Assembly (NCBI GenBank): GCA_036244855.1
Contig: BQKZ01007205.1
Location: 9,705 to 26,966, forward strand
Reading direction: 5' to 3'
Source: Temnopleurus reevesii
Taxonomy: Eukaryota > Echinodermata > Echinoidea > Temnopleuroida > Temnopleuridae
DNA: 17,262 bases
Part shown: one piece after another, positions 9,025 to 17,262 of the stretch
Numbering within the stretch: the first letter of the stretch is position 1
Layout of the letters: every line of letters begins with the position of its first letter
Translations under genes and position numbers: made by a program
Notes under the pieces: generated by a model
Told to the model about the DNA's origin: nothing
Databases searched by the model: none
The model's input: the letters and a program-made list of their open reading frames with translations, nothing else

Positions 9025-12000
9025 CTGATATAAACAAGAAACGTGTTAAAAACACTAAGTGTTGCCTTTCATTAGGCCCCAAACTATATAATCAAGACAA
9101 AGTATTACTCTGGATGACCGAAACTCGTTTCAACAATTCTTCATTAGCTTATTTTATTATGATAAAAAGTATAAAGGGAAGTAATCTCACATATTTTTTT
9201 TCATAAGTCAGTACACCAGTTTTTAATATTTTTTTTTATTTATTACGAACTCATTTTGATTGATTGTCTTAAAATGACATTGAGAATTATTCATTTTACC
9301 ATCTGGTAGATAGTGTTCGGCGAGCTCTACCAAATTGGCTGTTACGAGAGCATTCCTTAGAAAGATGCACTCGTCTTCTCTGGAAACGCACTCTCTCCAC
9401 TTCATCAGCATTCGGTAAGTTCCGTCACTGGTGACTTTTTGGAACCTCACGTTATCCTGGAGGGCTCTCTCAATCTCCCCCTCTATCATTCCAAGCTGAC
9501 GTCCAAGTCTTGCAATCGTTGAACTGTCGGATAGATCCTCGGCGATGTTTTTTAGTATAGTAGAAAACCCGTCATTTCGATGATCAGATCTGCAAGAGGA
9601 ACGATCAAAGGTAATGGGAGCAACATGGGTTATTGATATTTGGGTAGAAAGAATGAAATGGAAAGGGATATTGAAGAGAAATATAGAGAAGGAGAGAGAA
9701 AGAGTGATAATCAAGATATTTGTCAGTTTACTGTTAAAAAGATGCTCATGCTTTAATGAAGATTAAAAAAGGATTAGAAAACAATGCTATATTATCAATT
9801 TTTCTCCATGGCATATCGAATGTCTCGACCGTGAAGAATCGGATGAAAACATGTATCAAGTTGCTCACCTTGGTTGTGACGTGTCGCTTCTTTCTGATGA
9901 GACTCCTTTCTCTGCATCATTCTCATCTGGACCTGACATATTCGAATAGAAGAAAAGGTCGTATTATACCTGCACCAATTAATGAAAAATATATATACCC
10001 TATCACAATGAGCTGTGGAAAGGGTCTAGAGGTGTGAGATGAGGGAGGGGAGTTCTGAGTATAAATTGTCTACTTGTTTTCATTTTACATGCTATTCTCC
10101 CGGCATGCCCGGGGAAGACATCCTTTTCTCAAATGGAGTTAGCTTTGCCTCGAAGATAGAAACATGTGTATTATATACTGAACAATTTCGAGATACTACG
10201 TTTGCCGTTTTCATATATGTTTTTGAATTGTGGAATAGAGAGTGTCAATCTGACCCTGGACGGAAAAAAATTGAGGTTATAATCCCAATATTACTTAAAA
10301 ATCAAGCGCAATGTTTTGGCAAAAGTGAGAATTTTTGTCTTCAAATTTTCTCTTTAAATCTAAATGTAATAAAATATAGTATTATGAACATATTGCACAA
10401 AAAGATTGTGTGAGAAATGAGTGAGATTTGATAAATGTATAACCTAAAATGTGCAAAATATCTCAGTCCCGGGCACCCCGAGACTGAATCAATATTTTCT
10501 TTCTCAATAAAGGACACCTTTTCATGCCGAGAATTGGATGAAAATTTTGAAATTTTATATTTGCGTAAACCTTTTAATATTTTCTTTTGTCAAATCTCAG
10601 AAATAATTTAGCATAATCACTTGTTCCACATTAAATAAGAGAAACCAATGTTATTTTGTTTTTATTCTTGTAAAAAGGGAAACAAATTAAAGATTATCAT
10701 AATAATGTCTGTGGACAGTATTCGTGCCACACCTTTCATCATACACTAAATGAATTAGACAAAATATTTACCTCGTGGTAAATAACGATCAGCGAGATTA
10801 ACCAACTTAGCTGCTACAAGAGCTTTCCTCAACAGAATAGATTCGTCCTCTCTCGACACATCCTTTCTCCATGTCATCAGCATTTGGCGAGTTCCATCAC
10901 TGGTGACATTATGATATCTCACGTTCTGTTGTAGTGCCCGGTCAATGTCTCCCTGTATGATTCCAAGCTGACCTCCTAGGCTGTCAATCTTGGCATTGTC
11001 AGAAAGATCGTCTGCAATATGCTTCAGGATGTCAGCAAACTCATCATTCTGATCCACTCTGCAAATATGAACGAGATAGCAAGGAATGATCGGGAACGAT
11101 ACAAAGAAAATGTTATGACGAAAATTTAAATTTTACAAAATCCGTGTCTATTTTTTCAGAAACGGTAATGCCAAGTCATGCTGATAATATGTCAATTTAG
11201 AGAAAAAATTATTTTGAAAAAAAAAATGCTCTCGGCATTCACAATTATCAGAAAATGCAAGTTGCTCAATAGTTTGTTCATCTTCCATTCGTAATCTTTA
11301 TTATAAGGCACGTATCAATAAGTGAGCTGTAGCTGTCACAGTATATTATTCAAATTTGATTTCAGCAATTGTTTCATTTGCAGACTGGAAACATCTTTCC
11401 AGAGATGTGTCTCGGCTCACCTTGCATGTAATGTAGTACTTATGTCCGAAGACGAGACTTCTTCTGAAGAAGCAACCTCAGACGAAGATGACCCTGTAAA
11501 TTTACAAAGAAAGTATTAAAAAGTTCGTATCGATCTTTACACGATTAAAAAATAAATAAGTAGAAGTTGAACGCGTTGTGGAGAAACAGTCATCTAGAAT
11601 TTGGGTATAACCTTTAAATAATGAGGAAGAAGTTTCGCAACTCATCAGGTTCTTTGACACGAGACTTAATAAGCTGTGTAAAAGAAGTCCGTTGCATGGC
11701 ACGAGGGATTTTGCTTTAACCCCCCCCCCCCCTCTTCAAAAAAGTAGAAGAAAATTTATGCGCCGAAGATGAGAATAAGTGCAGGTATCCATTTCAATTA
11801 TTTTTATATTTGGAGGATTTTTTTTCTTTCTGGAGAGGAAGGTCAAAGCAAAGTCCATTGTGCCATGGAACAGATGTCTCTTTGTCACGTCTCGTATCAT
11901 CGCATCTGAGGAGTAGCTAGGATTTCCTTTTCTTCATTCCGCGTCCAACTTCTACTTATTTTCGTCATTGATACTTTATGAATACTTCATTATTATAGAA

Positions 12001-13468
12001 AGAGAAAGAGAGATCTGGTCAGAGAACAACTACTTGGCAATGTTAATCATAGCGTTGAAATAATTCCAGACTGGTAGGATAATGAGAATTTAATTTTAAA
12101 ATTCTAAATGAACATTCTGGCGTATGATAAACCCTTGGATAATCGCAATCATGATGACGCTTTGTAGTTGATATTGACTTCTCAAAATTGGAAGTGTAAA
12201 ATTCGTGGAACTAATGTTTTATTTGTATTGATGTGGTTTGAAGAGTTTATTTTCCTACCTTTTTGAGCCTGTTGTCCTGAAGCCAGCAAGGGAATGATAG
12301 TCTGTATCCACGTGGGCGCACCTGTCCTACTCTTCTGCTCCTCTGACCGTCGCTCGCTTTCAAGTTGGATCTTGGTCCTCAACTTCCAGATCTCACGGTC
12401 AAGCTGCTCTACTTGTTGCTCCTTGGATCGCAGCTTTTCATTTATTGAGCGCTTTTCTTTTTGGAATTCTGTTTGAACTTCTTCTTTTTTGCTCTGAAGC
12501 CGCGAGACTTGTTGCATTGCTCTTGCTTCGGATATCGCCTTCCCCTGAATATTTTCCGCCAAAGATTCAAGACGCTGTTCCTTCGACTCCAATTCCCTCT
12601 GCCATTCTGCTTCCAGTAAACGTTTCTGTTCCTCGCCCATTTTCCTTTCAGCATTCCATTCTTTCTCCATTTTCTCAACTTGTTGTGCTGTGGTTTGTTT
12701 TAACTCCTGCATGCTTTTCATCAAAGTTTTGATTTCCAACTCCTTTGTTTTGAGTTTGCCCTGAAATTCTGCGTTTAGCAGGTGTTTATCCTGCTCAGCT
12801 CGAACTCTTTCTGCTTCCACCTTTGTTCTCTCCTCCTCTGCTTGCTTTGCAGCAGACTGTTCAACCTCTGTAATGTTCTCTATTAACATTCGGATGTGCA
12901 GCTCCTTAGATTCGAGTCGGTTCTTAAAATCTGCTTCCATAGAGTGCTTGTGTTTCTCAAAATCTCGCTGTACCCCTGTGCTCACCTCTTCAATGTGCTT
13001 CATCTTTTTGTCCTTTTCGATGATCACCTGCTCGAGTTGTTCCCATTGCGCATTTTTACTGTTCAACTCGGAATCGAGATCTGTGTTAGCTTTCTTGAGA
13101 CTCTCGTAGTTTGATGATAATTGTTCCAGTTGTTGTTCCAATTCATTAATTGTCTTTGCAGATACCATTGCTTCCTGTTTGCGTTGTTCAATGTGTTCGT
13201 GTGACTTCTGCTTTGCTTCCAATGATTCTTGGACAGCATTCTCGTATATCATTCTACACGTGTAGTTATTGTAAATGTGTTTCAGGTCTTTTGTTAACTT
13301 CTTGTCACCTTCTTTCAGGCATCCATGTAGCATGTTAAGCCATTGTAGCTGTTCTGTTGGACTGAAGGATCCATTTTCCCACGTCACTTCATAGTCGACA
13401 GTGATTCGTTCCCTCTTCAATGATGACCGTCCTTCCTCTCGGTATACACCATCCTGATCATCCCGCAT
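8468..13468 (-). CDS. Coiled-coil protein with two tandem death domains (six-exon gene model)
   Basis: Six minus-strand segments, each bounded by AG acceptors and GT donors, join in frame: 13468-12259, 11493-11421, 11058-10772, 9932-9869, 9589-9300 and 9024-8468. They total 2481 nt, or 826 residues plus stop. Intron phases run 1-2-1-2-1 and introns are 765, 362, 839, 279 and 275 bp. Domain order: unknown N-terminal region (about 1-95), charged coiled coil (about 95-380), Ser-rich linker (404-428), death domain 1 (about 432-523), linker (524-545), death domain 2 (about 550-641), acidic Ser/Thr/Pro tail (642-826). Death domains are six-helix protein-interaction folds used in apoptosis and Toll/NF-kB-type signalling. 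With a coiled coil and no visible enzyme, an oligomeric cytoplasmic adaptor is the natural inference. No signal peptide or clear membrane segment is seen. The ATG at 13468 has a purine at -3, but the frame is open upstream, so the true start may lie in an unseen exon. I cannot name an orthologue. Confidence 0.75.
9300..9589 (-). CDS. Exon 5: death domain 2
   Basis: A 290-nt exon, acceptor AG at 9591-9590 after a long pyrimidine-rich stretch, donor GT at 9299-9298 (AGATG|GTAAAA), phase 2 in and phase 1 out. It encodes a second complete death domain with FSTILKNIAEDLS (helix 1), LGRQLGMIEGEIERAL (helices 2-3), the MLMKWR tryptophan motif, and LLRN-like helix 6 ending AEHYLPDG. It is about 65% identical to exon 3 by hand alignment. 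Differences cluster at surface-type positions, and some are charge changes that could alter partner choice. Two cysteines (WRECVSREDEC) are absent from domain 1. Confidence 0.85.
9869..9932 (-). CDS. Exon 4: acidic linker before death domain 2
   Basis: A 64-nt exon with acceptor AG at 9934-9933 (atatgtcag) and donor GT at 9868-9867 (CCAAG|GTGAGC), phase 1 in and phase 2 out. It encodes GPDENDAEKGVSSERSDTS followed by Gln-Pro-Arg, a hydrophilic linker. It has the same phases and nearly the same donor as exon 2, and I read it as the partner of exon 2 in a duplicated linker plus death-domain module. Confidence 0.65.
9933..10771 (-). other. Intron 3, the longest between modules
   Basis: An 839-bp GT-AG intron between the two linker plus death-domain modules. 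A plus-strand ORF of 124 codons lies at 10039-10413, but it has no recognisable domain or splice context and I do not call it a gene. A small GC-rich hairpin sits at 10464-10486. Confidence 0.6.
10772..11058 (-). CDS. Exon 3: death domain 1
   Basis: A 287-nt exon, acceptor AG at 11060-11059 and donor GT at 10771-10770 (CGAG|GTAAAT), phase 2 in and phase 1 out. It encodes one whole death domain of about 92 residues. Visible hallmarks are helix 1 (FADILKHIADDLS), the helix 2 to 3 turn with L-G-x-Q-L-G, the MLMTWR motif whose Trp is the family's core residue in helix 5, and the closing L-x-x-A-L...LA helix 6 (LLRKALVAAKLVNLADRYL). Death domains pair with other death domains in receptor and adaptor complexes. 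About 60 of 93 aligned positions are identical to exon 5. A CARD or DED is less likely given the Trp-containing helix 5. Confidence 0.85.
11421..11493 (-). CDS. Exon 2: Ser/Glu-rich linker before death domain 1
   Basis: A 73-nt exon between an acceptor (tttacag, AG at 11495-11494) and a strong donor (AAG|GTGAGC, GT at 11420-11419). It enters in phase 1 and leaves in phase 2, fitting the exons on both sides. It encodes mostly Ser, Glu, Val and Thr (SSSSEVASSEEVSSSD), a flexible acidic linker. Its position, phases and composition match exon 4, which precedes death domain 2. The call rests on splice sites and frame continuity because the exon is too short for homology alone. Confidence 0.65.
11494..12258 (-). 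other. Intron 1 with an inverted-repeat element
   Basis: A 765-bp GT-AG intron. It contains a 22-bp near-perfect inverted repeat (11554-11575 and 11940-11961) that frames about 410 bp, and a C13 tract at 11720-11732. No coding potential is seen on either strand beyond chance ORFs. Confidence 0.6.
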
Positions 13469-13488
13469 GACGCAGATAGGACTAATAC
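12259..13488 (-). CDS. Exon 1 seen: N-terminal region and long coiled coil
   Basis: The acceptor AG at 13490-13489 precedes an open frame that includes an ATG at 13468. The donor GT is at 12258-12257 after a codon for Lys, leaving phase 1. Residues 20-90 (with ENGSFSPTEQLQWL and YNNYTCRMIYENA) look globular, and I cannot assign them. From about residue 95 the protein is rich in Glu, Lys, Gln and Leu with heptad-like spacing, typical of a coiled coil. Inside it a unit containing (S/T)KE recurs at residues 187, 241, 295 and 348, a spacing of about 54. Near the end (TWIQTIIPLLASG) the charge drops. If the donor is not used, the frame reads on for 24 residues to a stop at 12182. That would give a coiled-coil-only protein without death domains. 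Confidence 0.8.
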
Positions 13489-13850
13489 CTATTCACAACG
13501 AAAATAAGTTTTTATTATTTCAAGATTAAGGTGGAGGTATGGACCATAGTAATGGTAATGATGAGCATTCTTGCAGTAAAAATTGTGATATTTGTAATAG
13601 CGCTAATGGCACCAATTAGATAATAGACAAATATGAAATATTGTAAATGACGCAGATGGGACTCGTACCTATTCAAAACGAAAATAGATTTTTAATGAAA
13701 ATGAAAGTATATAAAACCACTGATATAGTTATTATAAAGATAATAGTGAACGTTCTCGTAGTGAAAAAATGGTAATATTCTTGATAATAATAATAATGGT
13801 ATTTATATAAAAGTCAGAAAACAAGAAATATTAAAATGAGTGATGAAAAT
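13467..13850. repeat. Diverged ~180-bp tandem duplication at the exon 1 acceptor
   Basis: ATGACGCAGATAGGACTAAT, followed by ACCTATTCACAACGAAAATA (13467-13506), is repeated at 13647-13686 as ATGACGCAGATGGGACTCGT and ACCTATTCAAAACGAAAATA. Similarity continues weakly (GAGCATTCTTGCAGTAAAAA against GAACGTTCTCGTAGTGAAAA; AAATATGAAATATT against AAACAAGAAATATT). On the gene strand both copies carry a TGAATAG acceptor followed by GTAYKAGTCC. Only the copy at 13488 leads into the long coding exon. Confidence 0.65.
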
Positions 13851-13924
13851 AGTCGCAATATCATCATAAATGAAAATAGTGCTCATTTCCCAATCTCTAT
13901 GAAATGCTTACGTTCGTTATAAAG

Positions 13925-14091
13925 TGACGTGTCTACAATCAAGGGGATTGTAACATCACATGGAAATGCAATGTTAGAGATGGAGAACACTTTAACAACC
14001 GACGCAGGGCTGTTTCATTATATTATGATCTTGGGCGAGGTCCGTATCAACATGTCAGAAAGGAGTTTAACAGATCGTCAATACAATCGTG
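13925..14091 (+). pseudogene. Possible orphan exon resembling half an Ig domain
   Basis: The plus strand is open between a possible acceptor (ATAAAG at 13919-13924) and a possible donor (TCGTG|GTAAAA at 14092), and would leave in phase 1, as Ig-type exons usually do. The text includes NAMLEMENTLTTDAGLFHY followed by IMILGEV. This fits the E-F strand pattern of Ig folds (L-x-I/M...D-A-G-x-Y-x-C), except that the final Cys is Tyr (TAT instead of TGT or TGC). There is no neighbouring exon for the first half of such a domain. The opposite strand is also open over part of this stretch. I call it a possible relic or orphan exon with low confidence. Confidence 0.25.
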
Positions 14092-14214
14092 GTAAAATTC
14101 TACTTTTTTGTAATTTTTTTTACATTTTTTTTTTAAATCTATATATTCATCATTCGTTCAAGTAGGCAAATTTTGCCAATTTGGATCATTGAATTGAACA
14201 CACAAATCAACTCA

Positions 14215-14995
14215 TGTTTGTTTATTTATTATTCATGTTTCATTTACAACAAATTAAAAAAAAAAGAACAAAGGGTAGAGGGTAGTCCGATTAAGTAATG
14301 AAACTGCTCTACCACGGAGCACTCCACCCATAAAAATACATGTACATGTACAAACATTATAAATTAACATGGCATAAAACACACAATTAATTGATTTAAA
14401 CAACATCAACATTGGATAAGAAGACGAATTATGATACAATTATAAATACATGAACTAGAAAGAAAAATCATACGTAACAGAATTTAATTTAATCTAAGTT
14501 TAAATCTAGAAACGGTGATCCCCACCCACCCCCCTGATGAGCAAGATATCATTTAGAGTATGTTGGAAAACATTCTGCATTGTTTCTTTAAATGTGACAG
14601 TGATTTGCAATTTCGGACTGTTAGTGGTAATAGAGTTGTTCCGATGAATAAAAAAGACCGCTTTTTAAACTCTGATTTTGGACGTGGGATAAGTAATCTA
14701 CAATGTATATCGAATTGTATCATATGTAAAGGGTCTCATGACTGTGATTTATAATAGTATAATTTGGGGTAAGATTATTTCAAATTTTATAGACTAGAAT
14801 GCATATTATTCTTTGCTCTACAGATTGAATGTTGATTGGAGTCAACAGAGAACATTGTGATGTGGAATAGTCCGCATTCAAAAGTAATCGCGCATATTTA
14901 TTTTGAAGTTTGTGTAATCGATTAACATTTCTTTTTTTAACAAGTACCTCAAACCGTGCGGGAGTAATCAATGTATTATAATATCAATGTCAAAT
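14215..14995 (-). pseudogene. 3' end of a decayed LINE (reverse-transcriptase C-terminal tail)
   Basis: Read on the minus strand, two frames carry parts of the typical C-terminal tail of a LINE-encoded polyprotein. The first, 14983-14780, has YYNT, NRLHKLQNKYARLLLNADYS and a tail ending LVYK. After a stop and frame change, the second, about 14700-14553, has IPRPKSEFKKRSF and KSLSHLKKQCRMF. These are the L-Q-K-x-Q-N-x-x-A-R, L-x-Y-K and R-x-P-K-x-E/S-F...RSF motifs seen in jockey/CR1/L2-like elements. Frameshifts and stops show it is dead, and the catalytic reverse-transcriptase core is missing (5' truncated). Downstream is an AT-rich 3' region ending in an AATAAATAAAC-like tail near 14215-14235. 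Confidence 0.7.
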
Positions 14996-15580
14996 ATAAT
15001 TGTTTTAGTTGTTTATCAATAGTTAGATGTTTTATGCGTCTAATTCCTGGCCATATTGTTTTTTTAGTCAGGCCAAAAGAATCTCCACACTGTACTAGAT
15101 AAAAACAGCGATGAATGGTGTGTAATATAAAGTTGTATATTCGAAAAAAAATAGTGTTAAGGTAATAACATTCTCGTATTCATATAAAGATATTCATCCG
15201 TACATACATCCAGGACAGCAAATCGTCCATAATTAGTCCAGAAATGAAGGACCCTTGAAGTCATCGAGGTAAGTTATTTGTTAAATCTCAAACAGTCACC
15301 AAATCAATGTGATTATTCATGCTGTAGAGTCCAAACTTATTTAGTTTTAGGCGCAATACATTTTCAATGATAAAATCCAACATTTTTCATCGAGACATTA
15401 CATTTTAAAGAAAAAAATGTAACAAGGCGGTGTTTTCTGGGAAGTCAATTGGCTGGATACAGGGATGCATGTGTTGCAATTAATTGTTGCGATTCATTTT
15501 AACTTTTGAGCATACAGATTGAGTAAAAGAGAATGTCCCCTATTTTGAAGATGTATTGTTTAAAGCATGACAGCATGGAT
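14996..15580. other. Non-coding, no gene seen
   Basis: AT-rich flank beyond the broken end of the LINE remnant. No ORF with protein-like features was recognised. Confidence 0.45.
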
Positions 15581-16450
15581 CTTTTAAACGGTTACTCCAC
15601 GCCCAAAATAACTTGCTTTGATTAAAAGCGTAAAAATTAGACGAACAAATAAAAAATAGTTTGAGCAAAGTCGGACAATGAATACAGAAGTTACGAATTT
15701 TTGAAAGATATTTAAAAAAATTCAAACAGTTATATTTTAATCAAATTTTGATCACGTGACATGAAATGTTGCTGACGTATGTTCGTATTGGCTTATTGTA
15801 TATTAATGCTTTTTAATCACTTATTTTTTCATCTTTACAGCTATCACAATTTATTAATTTAATATAAATCAACAACTATGATCAAGGAATGTGTAACTTC
15901 GAAATAAGGTTTTGTATGAGAGATGAAATGATACATTATTGATTAAATATGATTTTAATAAACAATCAATAATAATGAGATTTATTCTCATAATAAATTG
16001 CTTTTTATTAAAAGAATGTAAATATTTTCAACACTACCACAATGACATATCTAGTTCTAAAAAAATTATTCATGCTATCAATTGATTGCATAAATATGAA
16101 AAAAATATTTTTCAATATTCATTTTCTTTTACATCATATTTTTTGTACAATTTATTAAGTTTGTTATTGTTTTTCAAATCCTATTTTCTTTTTCTTGTAT
16201 CATTTTTGTCATTGTGAAAAAAAAACATTCCTTACCCGAATTTATAGTAGTAAACGTGAGTTTGCTTTCGTGCAAGCGTAATTATAACACAAAATACATA
16301 TTTCTTATTAAACATATTGTTTATTAAAATCATATTTATATACATAATTGTTTTGAAAATAACTGTATTGAAATATTCATAACTTTCTTATCTGTTGTCC
16401 GTTTTCGCTCAAACCTTTTTGATCTGTTTGGCGTGGAGTCCTCCTTTAAG
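15581..16450. mobile_element. ~870-bp palindromic element, third full copy of the family
   Basis: The left arm has ACTCCACGCC (15594-15603), then AGTTTGAGCAAAGTCGGACA and AATACAGAAGTTACGAATTT. The right arm has the inverse: ATTCATAACTTTCTTATCTG, TTGTCCGTTTTCGCTCAAAC, and GGCGTGGAGT at 16430-16439. Arms are about 90-130 bp and the core (15711-16360) is very AT-rich without a supported ORF. The 61-codon minus ORF at 15540-15725 lies over the left arm and is chance. Confidence 0.65.
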
Positions 16451-17262
16451 TGGCATATTATGGGAGAGTAATCATCCCTCATTTGTTATAGAATTTTATT
16501 TCCAATATAATAAAAAGCATGACTTAGGAATAAACATTTTTTCCTAAAATGTCAAATCGCATTTGCGCCAACTCTGCAAGTGGCTGGTACAATATGAAAA
16601 AAGGAATGCATGAACACAGAAAGGGTTATGCATACACATACACAAGTTCACATAGAAACTGTAAATCTCAAACTATACACCCACGCACAGGCGCACAGCT
16701 TATCTTTTTTCAACGAAGTTATTAAGAAAATATGAGCCAAACATTCTAATTGTAATTCACATCGAGAAATAAAAGATGAAGGGGAAGACTCATCGAATAT
16801 ATTCTTGACACTCTGCCCCCCCCCCCCGAGAAAAAGAACGATAACGAATAGTGAAATTTGATTTGACATTTATCGGGAGATGGTTTGTAGTTCAGTAAAG
16901 TGCACAACATTGAAAAGGGTAAATAAAAAGTAAGGGATTCATGATAAAAATGTTCGTTTTCCAAACAATACATTTTCAAAATTAGGGACATTTTTTATTT
17001 CTTTTTGTATATTATGATACAGGGGAGATAAAGCTTTCGTTACGTGTTTTCGAAATAAGTGGACGGAAGATTTTGGACGGTAGGAAACAGGAGCACATCA
17101 CATGTGCACATTATAAGTTGCGCACCTGTCATGATCTGCTCAAATCAACAATCCTTCCTACATCAATTTCGAAAACGGGTATTAACAAATAACGCGCAAT
17201 GCAATGAAACGTTGAAAAGTCCGATGCGATTATTTTTACTTCTTCCTATTTTTGGGGGAGGG
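16451..17262. other. Non-coding, with a short inverted repeat
   Basis: No gene is seen. It holds a C12 tract at 16816-16827 and an 11-bp perfect inverted repeat, GTTTTCGAAAT at 17046-17056 and ATTTCGAAAAC at 17166-17176. The ~110 bp between them is partly self-complementary (ACAGGAGCAC against GCGCACCTGT). Confidence 0.5.

Noticed and set aside
8979..9206. Plus-strand 75-codon ORF
   Set aside because: It overlaps the exon 6 acceptor region antisense and has no protein-like features.
9600..9720. Purine-rich plus-strand stretch that might be a repeat
   Set aside because: On the gene strand it is a CT-rich stretch just before the exon 5 acceptor, so an ordinary pyrimidine tract explains it.
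10039..10413. 124-codon plus-strand ORF
   Set aside because: It lies inside intron 3 of the minus-strand gene, has no recognisable domain, and its composition looks like translated AT-rich non-coding DNA.
10464..10486. GC-rich hairpin (CAGTCCCGGG / CCCCGAGACTG)
   Set aside because: The stem is imperfect with a tiny loop, and it lies inside an intron with no sign of an RNA gene; noted only within the intron entry.
12294..13338. Several ORFs antisense or out of frame to exon 1
   Set aside because: They are shadows of the coiled-coil exon, whose repetitive Glu/Lys codons leave other frames open.
14560..14754. Plus-strand 64-codon ORF
   Set aside because: It is antisense to the second frame of the LINE tail, which has clear retrotransposon motifs on the minus strand.

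Overview
The window looks like AT-rich nuclear DNA of an animal. A multi-exon gene with canonical GT-AG introns lies on the minus strand. Around it are dispersed palindromic (MITE-like) elements, tandem repeats, homopolymer G/C tracts and the decayed 3' end of a LINE. The style (AT-rich, poly-G/poly-C tracts, many palindromic elements, duplicated death domains) suggests a marine invertebrate deuterostome, perhaps an echinoderm. That is inference; no species-specific marker is visible. Nothing looks bacterial: there are no operons, Shine-Dalgarno sites or dense ORFs.

Region by region. Positions 1-640 hold an inverted-repeat element. Positions 640-2440 hold no gene, only a small hairpin near 2103-2146. 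Positions 2440-5095 are a tandem array of a ~455-bp unit, about four copies, interrupted by three insertions: an (AAT)n-linked short interspersed element, a ~545-bp palindromic element and a 170-bp MITE. Positions 5095-7755 are non-coding, with a ~220-bp direct repeat at 524-bp spacing, one lone palindromic-element arm and a TTGCARTTGAT repeat cluster. Positions 7755-8237 are another palindromic element, just beyond the end of the gene.

The gene lies on the minus strand from 13488 down to 8468, with a poly(A) signal at 8387-8392. I assemble six coding exons (13468-12259, 11493-11421, 11058-10772, 9932-9869, 9589-9300, 9024-8468) that join in frame into an 826-residue protein. Its parts are an N-terminal region of unknown type, a long coiled coil with ~54-residue internal repeats, two death domains about 65% identical to each other, each preceded by a short Ser/acidic linker exon, and an acidic low-complexity tail. 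Each linker exon plus death-domain exon forms a phase 1-2-1 module, so the second module is an in-frame tandem duplicate. Coiled coil plus death domains suggests an oligomerising adaptor in apoptosis or innate-immune signalling, but no catalytic domain is seen. The gene may have further 5' exons, because the first exon seen is open upstream through a splice acceptor.

Positions 13467-13850 contain a diverged ~180-bp tandem duplication that copies the exon 1 splice acceptor. At 13925-14091 on the plus strand is a possible orphan exon resembling half an Ig domain. Positions 14215-14995 hold a LINE 3' remnant, and 15581-16450 another palindromic element. The rest to 17262 is non-coding, with an 11-bp inverted repeat at 17046-17176.
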